A stretch of DNA of 48,543 bases from CAZEQK01 sp964514395 (GCA_964514395.1 CAZEQK010000023.1:1-48543), one strand, 5' to 3'; shown: positions 1 to 7,187, numbered from the stretch's first letter. Numbers and translations: made by a program. The notes: generated by a model from the sequence alone, not told the origin.

Positions 1-2
1 TA

Positions 3-80
3 ATTGGCGTTTTATTTGGGAGTGGTTGGCTTGAAGATTTTTTGAAAAATAAGAAGCATAGTATTAGTGCACATTAAAAA
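3..80 (+). CDS. C-terminal fragment of an unknown protein (5' end outside window)
   Basis: The third forward frame is open from the window edge and ends at TAA after the residues HSISAH. The tail reads GSGWLEDFLKNKK, a hydrophobic-to-basic ending that could be the cytoplasmic end of a membrane protein. It would be convergent with glyS. Only about 25 codons are visible, so the family cannot be named and chance cannot be excluded. Confidence 0.35.
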
Positions 81-117
81 ATTCTTTCTCACTAATTACT
101 ATAATGACAAAATTTAT

Positions 118-150
118 ACTAGCTTAGACTTCTTCGCCAAAGCTAGTTTA
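118..150 (+). terminator. possible terminator of the left-edge gene
   Basis: A perfect 8-bp inverted repeat, ACTAGCTT at 118-125 and AAGCTAGT at 140-147, is followed by a short T-rich stretch. It lies 38 bases after the stop of the left-edge frame. The T tract is weak. I see nothing else of note between 81 and 289. Confidence 0.3.
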
Positions 151-289
151 CTTATTATCCCAAGTTATGTTCACTTTCACCTTTTAATTTAATTAGGTAA
201 TAACTTTTAGCTCTGTCGTAGAAGATTTCATCTCACTATGGCTTTAATCTTCGCTGTAAGTTTTTTAGTCCATATATTTATTCCCGTAT

Positions 290-328
290 AAAAATAAAAA
301 AGGATGCCATTTAATGACATCCTTTTTA
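290..328 (-). terminator. rho-independent terminator of glyS
   Basis: Read on the minus strand, AAAGGATGTCAT and ATGGCATCCTTT form a stem with a tiny loop, followed by a T-rich tail. It begins about 20 bases after the glyS stop. Confidence 0.8.
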
Positions 329-347
329 TAGCTATTTACATTCACTT

Positions 348-1730
348 TTAGAATTGGGCTTTTTCTTCTAAAAAGCTTTTTAAATCTGCGATGGCTACCC
401 TCTCTTGTTCCATCGAATCACGATCTCTAATTGTAACCTTCTTATCCTCTAATGAGTCGAAATCGAATGTAACGCAATAAGGTGTTCCAATCTCATCATG
501 CCTTCTATATCTTTTCCCTATGGAGCCAGACTCATCAAAATCCACCATAAAGGATTTAGAGAGTCGCTCGTAAACCTTTATTGCTTCCTCTGAAAGCTTT
601 TTAGATAATGGTAAGATGGCTGCTTTAAATGGGGATAAAGCAGGATGTAAGTGCATCACAGTTCTTGATGTGCCGTCATCTAGCTGCTGCTCTTCATAAG
701 AGTCAATCAGTATAGCTAGTGTCACTCTGTCAGCACCTAACGATGGTTCTATGCAGTATGGAATGTATTTCTCCTTCGTCTCTTGGTCTAGATAGTTGAG
801 ATCCTCTCCGGAATACTCCATATGCTGTTTAAGATCATAATCTGTTCGTGATGCAATTCCCCATAATTCACCCCAACCAAATGGAAATTTATACTCAAAA
901 TCCGTTGTTGCATTACTATAGTGAGAAAGCTCTTCTTTTTCATGATCACGAAGACGTAGATTTTCTTCCTTCATCCCCAATTTTAATAACCATTCCTTAG
1001 CAAAACGCTTCCAATAATCGAACCATTCTAGTTCATTACCAGGTTTACAGAAAAATTCAAGCTCCATTTGTTCAAATTCTCTTGTACGGAATGTAAAATT
1101 ACCTGGTGTTATTTCATTTCTAAAGCTCTTACCAATTTGAGCAATCCCAAAAGGAAGTTTTTTCCTCATCGTTCTTTGTACATTTTTAAAGTTTACAAAT
1201 ATTCCTTGGGCAGTTTCGGGCCGTAGATATATTTCATTTGTACTTGATTCTGTCACACCCTGGAATGTTTTAAACATTAGATTAAATTGACGTACGCCTG
1301 TGAAGTTATGACTACCACACTCTGGACAAGCAATGTCATTTTCCTTCATTATTTCCTCTAATGCTTCAAAGGAAAGACCATCCACAATTCTTTCAATATC
1401 CTTCTTAGCAAGCTCATCTTCTATTAGCTTATCAGCACGATATCTAGCTTTACAATCCTTACAATCAATCATTGGATCATTAAAGTTTCCTAGATGTCCT
1501 GAAGCTTCCCATGTCCTTGGATTCATTAATATTGCTGAATCAAGCCCAACATTATATGGTGATTCTTGAACGAATTTTTTCCACCATGCTCGTTTTACGT
1601 TGTTTTTTAACTCTACTCCTAAAGGGCCATAATCCCATGTATTTGCTAGACCACCATAAATCTCAGATCCAGGAAAAATGAATCCACGATGCTTTGCATG
1701 GGCCACTATTTCTTCCATTGATGTACTCAT
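348..1730 (-). CDS. glyS: glycyl-tRNA synthetase, dimeric class II type
   Basis: Charges tRNA-Gly with glycine in the cytoplasm. The 460-residue protein is the single-chain alpha2 form (GlyQS-like of Gram-positive and eukaryotic type), not the alpha2beta2 form. The N-terminal part reads AHAKHRGFIFPGSEIYGG. Two CxxC pairs lie near residues 90-93 and 135-138, and the class II motif 2 region RNEITP lies near 204-209. The C-terminal anticodon-binding domain includes GTPYCVTFDFDS and RDRDSMEQERV. The ATG is preceded by AGAGGTGA at good spacing. It is monocistronic, behind a glycine T-box and its own promoter, with a terminator just downstream. Identification is secure. Confidence 0.97.
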   Translation of the reverse strand: MSTSMEEIVAHAKHRGFIFPGSEIYGGLANTWDYGPLGVELKNNVKRAWWKKFVQESPYNVGLDSAILMNPRTWEASGHLGNFNDPMIDCKDCKARYRADKLIEDELAKKDIERIVDGLSFEALEEIMKENDIACPECGSHNFTGVRQFNLMFKTFQGVTESSTNEIYLRPETAQGIFVNFKNVQRTMRKKLPFGIAQIGKSFRNEITPGNFTFRTREFEQMELEFFCKPGNELEWFDYWKRFAKEWLLKLGMKEENLRLRDHEKEELSHYSNATTDFEYKFPFGWGELWGIASRTDYDLKQHMEYSGEDLNYLDQETKEKYIPYCIEPSLGADRVTLAILIDSYEEQQLDDGTSRTVMHLHPALSPFKAAILPLSKKLSEEAIKVYERLSKSFMVDFDESGSIGKRYRRHDEIGTPYCVTFDFDSLEDKKVTIRDRDSMEQERVAIADLKSFLEEKAQF

Positions 1731-1760
1731 TTTTATTCACCTCTAATTTTTTTCTCAAAT

Positions 1761-1960
1761 AAAAAATCTCATCTCTAGGCCAAGGCCTAGGGACGAGATT
1801 AAAACCCCGCGGTTCCACCCTAGTTGGTACGATTGTACCCACTTTAAAATAAGTAACTCCAGATCGCCATTTCACTAATATCTCGTACTAGGCTTTCACT
1901 ATCCCTAGCTCGCTACAAGGAGGTTCATTAGCTACTTTCATTCCTTCAAAGTTACTATTC
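1761..1960 (-). promoter_or_regulatory. T-box leader of glyS (glycine)
   Basis: The minus strand carries the T-box core AGGGTGGAACCGCGGG (complement of 1805-1820). A strong terminator follows, with stem CTCGTCCCTAGGCC / GGCCTAGAGATGAG and a T run (1763-1800). Stem I is visible upstream, including the GCTAGGGATAGTGAAAGCCTAG segment. The most likely specifier is GGC (glycine) in the stretch AAATGGCGAT near 1865-1875. Uncharged tRNA-Gly should favour the antiterminator and read-through into glyS. Confidence 0.93.
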
Positions 1961-1978
1961 GTTTATATTATAATGATT

Positions 1979-2007
1979 ATCTTACAAATATTATGAATAA
2001 AAGTCAA
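1979..2007 (-). promoter_or_regulatory. sigma-A-type promoter of the glyS T-box transcript
   Basis: TTGACT (complement of 2002-2007) and TAAGAT (complement of 1979-1984) are separated by exactly 17 bases. An alternative -10, TATAAT, sits 12 bases further downstream (complement of 1967-1972). Both would start the transcript just ahead of T-box stem I. Confidence 0.7.
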
Positions 2008-2070
2008 TCATTTTAAACCCAATCATTCTATATTTATGTGGTCAATTAAATTGACTAAAAGCTTCAATTT

Positions 2071-2246
2071 GTCTTCGGTTTCAACAGGACTCCCTCTTCA
2101 ATACCGTAAGAGGGAGTTGTTACCATCCTCGAAATAAGGGCGACATAGCACGACTTAATGCTTTAGCATTTAGTGTGACTTGTGCCCTATGGGTGCTAAG
2201 GTTCAGGGGGAGATAAAAAACTCCATCTGAACCAAGTCTTCTTTGT
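2071..2246. repeat. dispersed structured repeat, copy A (complete)
   Basis: About 175 bp, more than 85% identical by eye to the copy at 2927-3104 and shared in part with 33236-33357 and 46745-46845. On the plus strand it holds three hairpins in order. The first is ACTCCCTCTT/AAGAGGGAGT. The second is a long imperfect stem around AATGCTTTAGCATT, closed by AGCAC/GTGCT. The third is GGTTCAG..GGAG/CTCC..CTGAACC. The ends GGACT and AGTCTT can pair. It carries no ORF. It fills the gap between the glyS promoter and the CYTH gene. Confidence 0.85.
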
Positions 2247-2258
2247 CTATTTCACCTG

Positions 2259-2876
2259 TTATTTTTTGTGAAGCCTATCAAAAAAACGAGTAATTTTTCC
2301 AACGCCGCTTTTTGGAATAACATCTAAACGCTTTAGCTCAAAGGGAACAAAATGATGATTGGTCGTTTCCCATTCCAGTTCATAATCTATCCTATCGAAA
2401 TACTTGTTCTCATCTAAGCTAATCGTATCTGTATAAAAATTATAATCATGCCTTTTGGTTTCCAGGCTTCCTATCATATTAATTGTTAAAGGCTCCGCAT
2501 TTATTAATGTAAATAACTCATAAATATAAGGATCCTCTTTATCAAAACCATTTTTAATGTAAAAGCTTGCTTCCTTTTCAGTGATATTGGTATTTATTTC
2601 TTGATGTTTATTGTAATCACTATTTAAATGAGAATAATCTGGGACTTTTATTTGTAATATCCACTTCTTTTTCTTGTTTCTAATTCGAATCGTAATACCA
2701 CGTTTTATAAAAAGATATTCCTTCACATCAAAATAATAATTCGTTTGCGTATATGGTGGCAGCACTTTTGTGAATTGGCTAAAGTATTCCTTTAACTGAA
2801 TAAATTTCTCTTTGGAAATAAGTGCCTTATACTCTGTTTCTATTTCAATCTGAGTCTTTTGCTTTTCTATTGACAT
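2259..2876 (-). CDS. CYTH domain protein (YjbK-like)
   Basis: A 205-residue member of the CYTH superfamily, whose members hydrolyse or bind triphosphate compounds such as thiamine triphosphate or inorganic triphosphate inside a beta-barrel tunnel. The diagnostic N-terminal ExExK motif is present as ETEYK in EIETEYKALI near residues 10-16. Further charged strands follow, such as TIRIRNKKKKWILQIKVP and the late DRIDYELEWET. Acidic and basic residues on such strands line the tunnel in the family. The start at MSIEKQ is preferred over an ATG four codons upstream because GGGTGAG lies directly before it. The gene stands alone between two copies of the dispersed repeat. The substrate cannot be told from sequence. 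Confidence 0.85.
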   Translation of the reverse strand: MSIEKQKTQIEIETEYKALISKEKFIQLKEYFSQFTKVLPPYTQTNYYFDVKEYLFIKRGITIRIRNKKKKWILQIKVPDYSHLNSDYNKHQEINTNITEKEASFYIKNGFDKEDPYIYELFTLINAEPLTINMIGSLETKRHDYNFYTDTISLDENKYFDRIDYELEWETTNHHFVPFELKRLDVIPKSGVGKITRFFDRLHKK

Positions 2877-2926
2877 TCTCTCACCCATTTTTTATTTTCT
2901 ATTTTCATCATATATTGTATACCTTT

Positions 2927-3104
2927 ATCTACGGTTTCAACAAGACTCCCTCTTCAACACCATAATAGGGAGTTGTTTCAAATCCTCGAAATAAGACCAG
3001 CATAGCACGACTTAATGCTTTAGCATTTAGTGTGACTTGTGCCCTATGGGTGCTAAGGTTCAGGGGGAGATAAAAAACTCCATCTGAACCAAGTCTTCTT
3101 TATC
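2927..3104. repeat. dispersed structured repeat, copy B (complete)
   Basis: Near-identical to copy A in the same orientation, about 850 bp away. The outer ends AAGACT and AGTCTT are perfect inverted repeats. The first hairpin is shortened to ACTCCCT/AGGGAGT with a larger loop. It is flanked on both sides by TTTATC. It occupies the gap between the CYTH and M23 peptidase genes. Confidence 0.85.
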
Positions 3105-3158
3105 AGCTTTTAAAAAAGTAGAGACTGCTATTTAAATAAAGGTTGATGGGTATAGGTT

Positions 3159-4070
3159 CTACCAGCTTTTTGGATCGGTACCAAAAAACAATTCTGGATT
3201 TACTGCATAACCATTTACATAAAAGGCATGATGGAGATGAGGGCCAGTAGAGAAACCTGTGGAGCCCACCCAGCCAATAATATCCCCTTTATGAACCATA
3301 TCTCCTGCTTTAACATTTAGCTTTGACATATGGCTATAGGAAGAAAATAGATCACTTCCATGATCAATGATGATCCTATTACCAGATAGATATAATCTAT
3401 CTGCTAGAACTACCTTGCCATTATTCGGTGCAATCACAGGAGATCCCTTTGGTGCAGCAATATCTATCGCTAAATGCTTTGAATCTAAGGTTCCATTTAC
3501 ATAGCGAGTATAACCAAACATCGTCGTGATTTTTCCTTTCAGTGCTTGAGTGAATGTGCCTTTAAATAACGCTTCTTTTATAGGCTTGCTCAGTGCCTTC
3601 TGCACTTTTTCATGATCCTCTGCTATTTTTTTGTGATTTTGTACCATCTCTTGTTGGCTATTTGTCACCTCTAAATATTGAGTGGAGAATTTCTTAGAAT
3701 ATATAGTTACCGTAAAAAGAGTTCTGCTTAAAGACATCACCCTAGCAGAATCTATAGGATTACTTTCTGGATGAAAAAAAACATCAACATCCCCTGGCTT
3801 GTGATCAATGGGTATAGGTAAAAACACAAGAAACTCATCTCCTGAAGGGTGGAGTCGGTATTCCTTACCATTAAAATTGATCAGCCCAGCTTGCGTGGCT
3901 TGAACAATCACTACATCTCCTGGATAACTTATTTTGGGGCGTACATTAAAAGCTATGTTATTATTTGGGTTTTGATTTCTAGATAGATTGATCTTACTAG
4001 CATTCGCTATGTGGAGTGGTAAGGAAACCATAAACATAGCTAGAATTAAAAGGTATTTAATAAACTTCAT
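3159..4070 (-). CDS. secreted M23-family metallopeptidase
   Basis: A 303-residue exported zinc peptidase likely to act on peptidoglycan cross-links or stem peptides. Residues 1-24 form a signal peptide (MKFIKYLLILAMFMVSL, then ANA). The middle part (about 30-110) is a beta-rich domain with YPGDVVIVQ and HKPGDVDVFF. A short helical linker follows near 140-170. The C-terminal LytM/M23 core has HLAIDIAAP (zinc-ligand HxxxD), the SHMSKLNVKAGDMV strand and GPHLHHAF (HxH ligand), so it looks catalytically competent. No LysM or SH3 anchor is visible. An AAGGGA ribosome site precedes the ATG. A sigma-E-like promoter (GAAATATA, 14 bases, TATACAGA) lies about 30-60 bases upstream. That would suggest a sporulation role, but it is inference. 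Confidence 0.88.
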   Translation of the reverse strand: MKFIKYLLILAMFMVSLPLHIANASKINLSRNQNPNNNIAFNVRPKISYPGDVVIVQATQAGLINFNGKEYRLHPSGDEFLVFLPIPIDHKPGDVDVFFHPESNPIDSARVMSLSRTLFTVTIYSKKFSTQYLEVTNSQQEMVQNHKKIAEDHEKVQKALSKPIKEALFKGTFTQALKGKITTMFGYTRYVNGTLDSKHLAIDIAAPKGSPVIAPNNGKVVLADRLYLSGNRIIIDHGSDLFSSYSHMSKLNVKAGDMVHKGDIIGWVGSTGFSTGPHLHHAFYVNGYAVNPELFFGTDPKSW

Positions 4071-4285
4071 TATATCCCTTCTCTTTCCATTATTTTATCT
4101 GTATAGTAGCTACTATTTATATATTTCCCTATAGTATCCATAAATATCCACGAATGCTTTTCGCTCATCAAACTCTCTAATTGTATGAATTATTTTTTTC
4201 TGACTACCATTACAAAAGACCCAATTTTTTATTTATGAGTTCTTTTACTTCATAAAAATGAATACTTTTTACTAACTAGAAATAT

Positions 4286-4315
4286 TTGGCTAGCCTATAA
4301 TATATCTTGTATAAT
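4286..4315 (+). promoter_or_regulatory. promoter of the holin-like toxin mRNA
   Basis: TTGGCT (4286-4291) and TATAAT (4310-4315) are 18 bases apart. Transcription would begin near 4322, giving an approximately 60-base leader before the toxin ATG. The 4071-4285 stretch upstream is AT-rich and otherwise featureless apart from the possible M23 gene promoter. Confidence 0.6.
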
Positions 4316-4382
4316 GTTAATAGGTACCTACAGACAAGGTGGTTGGTCTTACCCCTAACAATAGGAAAGGGGGTGAGGGCAT

Positions 4383-4466
4383 ATGTCGATATATGAGACT
4401 CTAAGTATAATGATTAGCTTTGGAGTCCTTGTCTGTATAGTCGGCAATTGCAATAAAAAAAAGTAA
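4383..4466 (+). CDS. small holin-like toxin of a type I toxin-antitoxin locus
   Basis: Encodes 27 residues, MSIYETLSIMISFGVLVCIV then GNCNKKK. It is one hydrophobic membrane-spanning segment with a basic tail. The MxxYExLxxMIxFGxLV pattern is that of the 'putative holin-like toxin' family of Firmicutes (TxpA-like in function), whose members damage the membrane when over-produced. A very strong ribosome site, AAGGGGGTGAGG, lies 7-8 bases before the ATG. That site can pair with ACCCCT at 4351-4356. TACAGACAAGG (4329-4339) is perfectly complementary to CCTTGTCTGTA (4427-4437) inside the ORF. Such folding is typical of type I toxin messages. It lies on the plus strand, opposite to its neighbours. 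Confidence 0.82.
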   Translation: MSIYETLSIMISFGVLVCIVGNCNKKK

Positions 4467-4500
4467 TCCACCCTGCCACTGAGCTAAAGGTGGATTACTT
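4454..4500 (-). terminator. terminator of the antisense RNA
   Basis: A perfect 12-bp stem, AAGTAATCCACC / GGTGGATTACTT (4461-4472 and 4489-4500), is followed on the minus strand by a run of eight T residues. On the plus strand it lacks a T tract, so it ends minus-strand transcription. Confidence 0.8.
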
Positions 4501-4542
4501 CTCAAATTTAATGACCATACTACACGGCCTGTAGGTTACCTT

Positions 4543-4578
4543 GCCGAGAATGACCCCCATTCTCGGCTCTTTTTTATT
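4543..4578 (+). terminator. terminator of the toxin mRNA
   Basis: A perfect 9-bp stem, GCCGAGAAT / ATTCTCGGC, with a GACCCCC loop is followed by TCTTTTTTATTTTAT. It ends plus-strand transcription, about 77 bases after the toxin stop. Confidence 0.88.
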
Positions 4579-4721
4579 TTATGTTTATAAGTAATTATTA
4601 TGACTTCTGATTTTTATCATAAGATATACGCCGTATAATACACAAGTATTATATCATTACAAACTTGTTCCTTTCAATCAATTTTCTTATTAATATTAGC
4701 GTGCTATCTGGTTAAGTTGTT

Positions 4722-4940
4722 TTATTTAAATGTCCTAAACAAATATAGGATTAGAGATAGAACAATACTAATAATAATACTTGTCATGAGAGGAAAGTAA
4801 AACGTGAAATTTTCCTTTTTGATAACGATATCACCTGGTAACTTGCCAAGAGAGATGAATCGACCTCCTATTTGCCAAGCAAAACCGAGAACAATTAATA
4901 ATATCCCTAAACCAATAAGTAATTTAGCTATTGGATTCAT
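4722..4940 (-). CDS. DUF2905 family small membrane protein
   Basis: A 72-residue protein with two transmembrane segments, near residues 5-23 and 48-68. They are joined by a conserved-looking loop, GRFISLGKLPGDIVIKKENFTFYFP. The LGKLPGDI-x-IKKENFTFYFP pattern matches the DUF2905 family, commonly found beside ruvAB in Firmicutes. Its start overlaps the last codons of ruvB, so it is the last gene of the ruv operon. Function is unknown. Confidence 0.85.
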   Translation of the reverse strand: MNPIAKLLIGLGILLIVLGFAWQIGGRFISLGKLPGDIVIKKENFTFYFPLMTSIIISIVLSLILYLFRTFK

Positions 4941-5934
4941 TCATATTCCTCCCAAGGTGTTGATAGGCAGTATTTGTTACCATTCTTCCTCTAGGTGTGC
5001 GTTGCAAAAAACCAATTTGCATTAAATATGGCTCATAAACATCTTCTATCGTATTTGCCTCTTCACCAATAGATGCTGCTAAAGTTTCCAATCCAACGGG
5101 ACCGCCTTTAAACTTATCTATTATAGTAGCAATTAACTTATGATCAATATGATCCAGTCCTAATCGATCCACTTGAATTTGTTTTAAAGATTTATGAGCC
5201 ACATCCTCCGTAATTATGCCATCAGCTATCACCTGAGCAAAATCCCTTACCCTTTTTAGTAAGCGATTAGCAACTCTAGGTGTTCCTCTTGATCTAAGTG
5301 CTAACTCCTTCGCGGCTTCTCCAACTATTTTTATCTCAAATAAATCAGCAGCTCTTGTGACAATTTCAATTAATTCTTCAACAGTATAATATTCTAATCT
5401 ACTTACTACTCCAAAACGATCACGAAGTGGAGAAGAAAGCAAACCTGCTCTAGTCGTAGCTCCAATCAAAGTAAACTTTGGTAAATCAAGACGAACGGAT
5501 CTAGCACTAGGTCCTTTCCCAATAATAATGTCTAAAGCATAATCCTCCATTGCTGGATAAAGTACTTCTTCCACCGTACGATGTAAACGATGTATTTCAT
5601 CAATAAATAGTACATCTCCCTCTTGGAGATTCGTGAGAATGGCTGCCAAATCTCCAGGACGTTCTATTGCTGGACCTGATGTGGTTCTTAATCCTACTTC
5701 CATTTCATTGGCAATGATATTAGATAACGTTGTTTTTCCTAATCCCGGTGGTCCGTATAGTAAAACATGATCTAACGGTTCCTTCCGCATTTTTGCTGCC
5801 TCAATAAACACTTTTAAATTTTCTTTAACCCTAGATTGTCCTATATATTCCGCTAAATAACGAGGACGAAGACTAAATTCAACGGTTTGATCCTCTGATA
5901 ACATTTGTGATGTAATAATTCTTTCATCATCCAT
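4924..5934 (-). CDS. ruvB: Holliday junction branch migration ATPase RuvB
   Basis: AAA+ motor that, as hexameric rings beside RuvA, drives branch migration of Holliday junctions in recombinational repair. The 336-residue length is typical. Walker A is GPPGLGKTT (61-69) and Walker B is DEIH (112-115). The sensor 1 region GATTRAG and the arginine-finger region SPLRDRFG follow. The C-terminal winged helix ends with GFLQRTPRGRMVT, the DNA-contact motif of the family. The GGGGGAAG ribosome site supports the ATG. It lies 13 bases after ruvA and is the third gene of ruvC-ruvA-ruvB. Confidence 0.98.
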   Translation of the reverse strand: MDDERIITSQMLSEDQTVEFSLRPRYLAEYIGQSRVKENLKVFIEAAKMRKEPLDHVLLYGPPGLGKTTLSNIIANEMEVGLRTTSGPAIERPGDLAAILTNLQEGDVLFIDEIHRLHRTVEEVLYPAMEDYALDIIIGKGPSARSVRLDLPKFTLIGATTRAGLLSSPLRDRFGVVSRLEYYTVEELIEIVTRAADLFEIKIVGEAAKELALRSRGTPRVANRLLKRVRDFAQVIADGIITEDVAHKSLKQIQVDRLGLDHIDHKLIATIIDKFKGGPVGLETLAASIGEEANTIEDVYEPYLMQIGFLQRTPRGRMVTNTAYQHLGRNMNESNS

Positions 5935-5947
5935 TCATGTCTTCCCC

Positions 5948-6559
5948 CTATCCCCTTAATAATAGTTGTAAAGCCTTTTTAATTAAGAAATCTAAGGGCT
6001 CCTTTTCAATTGAATCTCCTAATCCTTGAACTGCAACAAAAATCTCTTGATCACTATATCCTAAAGCTTTTAATGCATCATGTAAATCAGAACCACCTTG
6101 CAAGCTCTCCTCTTGCATTAAATTATCAATATGAACATTAGCATTCCCTTCGATTTTCAATCCTTTTACTTTATCCTTTAAATCTAGTATTATTCTTTGT
6201 GCTGTTTTCTTGCCAATACCAGGCATTTTTACTAAAGCTTTTTCATCTTCAGAAGCAATAGCCTTGATAATATAGCTTGGATTGCCTTGCGCTATAATCG
6301 CTAAAGCAACTTTAGGTCCAATTCCAGAAACGCTTAATAATAGTCGGAATAAAAACCGTTCTTCCTTATCTTTAAACCCATATAAGCCCATCCAATCCTC
6401 ACGCATATGATGATGCGTATAGACAAAGCACTCTTTATCTAATAATGATTGATATGCTTCTGGTCGTGGAACATAGATTAAATAACCAATACCGTTTACA
6501 TTTAGGATAATTGTTTCTTCCTCGATCGAAACCAAATATCCTTGGACAAAATCTATCAT
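5948..6559 (-). CDS. ruvA: Holliday junction DNA helicase subunit RuvA
   Basis: Tetrameric junction-binding protein that loads RuvB. Of 203 residues, the N-terminal OB fold starts MIDFVQGYLVSIEEE. Two helix-hairpin-helix motifs follow: LLSVSGIGPKVALAII (about 77-92) and LVKMPGIGKKTAQRII (about 112-127). The C-terminal domain III (about 155-203), with ALKALGYSDQEI, contacts RuvB. Its ATG overlaps the ruvC stop in an ATGA junction, implying translational coupling. An AAGGAG site precedes it. Confidence 0.98.
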   Translation of the reverse strand: MIDFVQGYLVSIEEETIILNVNGIGYLIYVPRPEAYQSLLDKECFVYTHHHMREDWMGLYGFKDKEERFLFRLLLSVSGIGPKVALAIIAQGNPSYIIKAIASEDEKALVKMPGIGKKTAQRIILDLKDKVKGLKIEGNANVHIDNLMQEESLQGGSDLHDALKALGYSDQEIFVAVQGLGDSIEKEPLDFLIKKALQLLLRG

Positions 6560-7056
6560 TTTGAATTCTCCTTGATAAAATTAGTCATTTTCGCAGAATG
6601 AGCATGACATATTGCTATTGCTAATGCGTCTGCTACATCATCTGGCTTTGGTATTTCCTTTAGATTTAAATACATTCTTACCATCTCTTGTATTTGTTTT
6701 TTCTCAGCTCTACCATAACCAACCAAAGCCTGTTTTATTTGTAATGGGGTATATTCATATATAGGTACATTTAATTCAACCCCTGCTAGCATTAGAACTC
6801 CTCGTGCTTGTCCTACTGTCATTGCTGTTGTTACGTTTTTATTAAAATATAGCTTTTCAATGGAGACTGCCTCTGGTTTATAGGTTGAGATAATTTCCTT
6901 TGCCGCATCAAAAATTTGTTTTAACCTTATTTCTGTTTCTAGCTCTGCTTTTGTTTGAATACTACCATATTGTATTGGCTTAATCACATTTCCATTCTTT
7001 TCTATCACACCAAAGCCAACTATAGCAATGCCAGGATCAAATCCTAATATAATCAC
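6556..7056 (-). CDS. ruvC: crossover junction endodeoxyribonuclease RuvC
   Basis: Resolves Holliday junctions by symmetric cleavage in the RuvABC complex. The acidic residues of the RNase H-like fold are visible: D7 in ILGFDPGIA, E in VSIEKLYF, and the pair in DDVADALAIAICH. The start is placed at GTG (7054-7056) because GGAGG lies 8 bases ahead. The longer open frame starts with a TTG that overlaps that ribosome site. The result is 166 residues, normal for RuvC. Bacillus subtilis and its close relatives lack RuvC and use RecU, so its presence marks this lineage as different. Confidence 0.96.
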   Translation of the reverse strand: MIILGFDPGIAIVGFGVIEKNGNVIKPIQYGSIQTKAELETEIRLKQIFDAAKEIISTYKPEAVSIEKLYFNKNVTTAMTVGQARGVLMLAGVELNVPIYEYTPLQIKQALVGYGRAEKKQIQEMVRMYLNLKEIPKPDDVADALAIAICHAHSAKMTNFIKENSK

Positions 7057-7153
7057 AATAATTTCCTCCAAAATATACGAACATATATTTTCATTATGCT
7101 GATTATATCAAAAAAAAGATGTACTTAAAAGGAAAATAGCTGTTATGTCAACA

Positions 7154-7187
7154 TAAAAAAATCACCTTGCTTGCCTTAAGGTGATTT
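7154..7187 (-). terminator. terminator of bofC
   Basis: The stem AAATCACCTT / AAGGTGATTT with a 7-base loop is followed on the minus strand by seven T residues. It separates bofC from the ruv operon. The ruv genes then need their own promoter between 7072 and 7150; GATATAATC near 7100 is a possible -10. Confidence 0.85.

Larger units (their letters stand above)
4454..4609 (-). ncRNA. candidate antisense antitoxin RNA
   Basis: A minus-strand promoter candidate, TTGTGT (complement of 4640-4645), 18 bases, TATGAT (complement of 4616-4621), would start an RNA near 4609. It would end at the strong terminator whose T run is at 4452-4460. The RNA of about 155 bases would overlap the entire 3' untranslated part of the toxin message and stop at the last codons of its ORF. 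This is the txpA/ratA-type arrangement. The promoter is only a fair match; the terminator is strong. Confidence 0.6.

Noticed and set aside
4461..4500. tRNA gene on the minus strand
   Set aside because: Only a D-arm-like segment inside a terminator hairpin; no acceptor, anticodon or T arm.
7075..7100. LexA (SOS) box upstream of ruvC
   Set aside because: Only one half-site, GTTCG, is good; the other half (AAAAT) does not match CGAAC, so the site is not supported.
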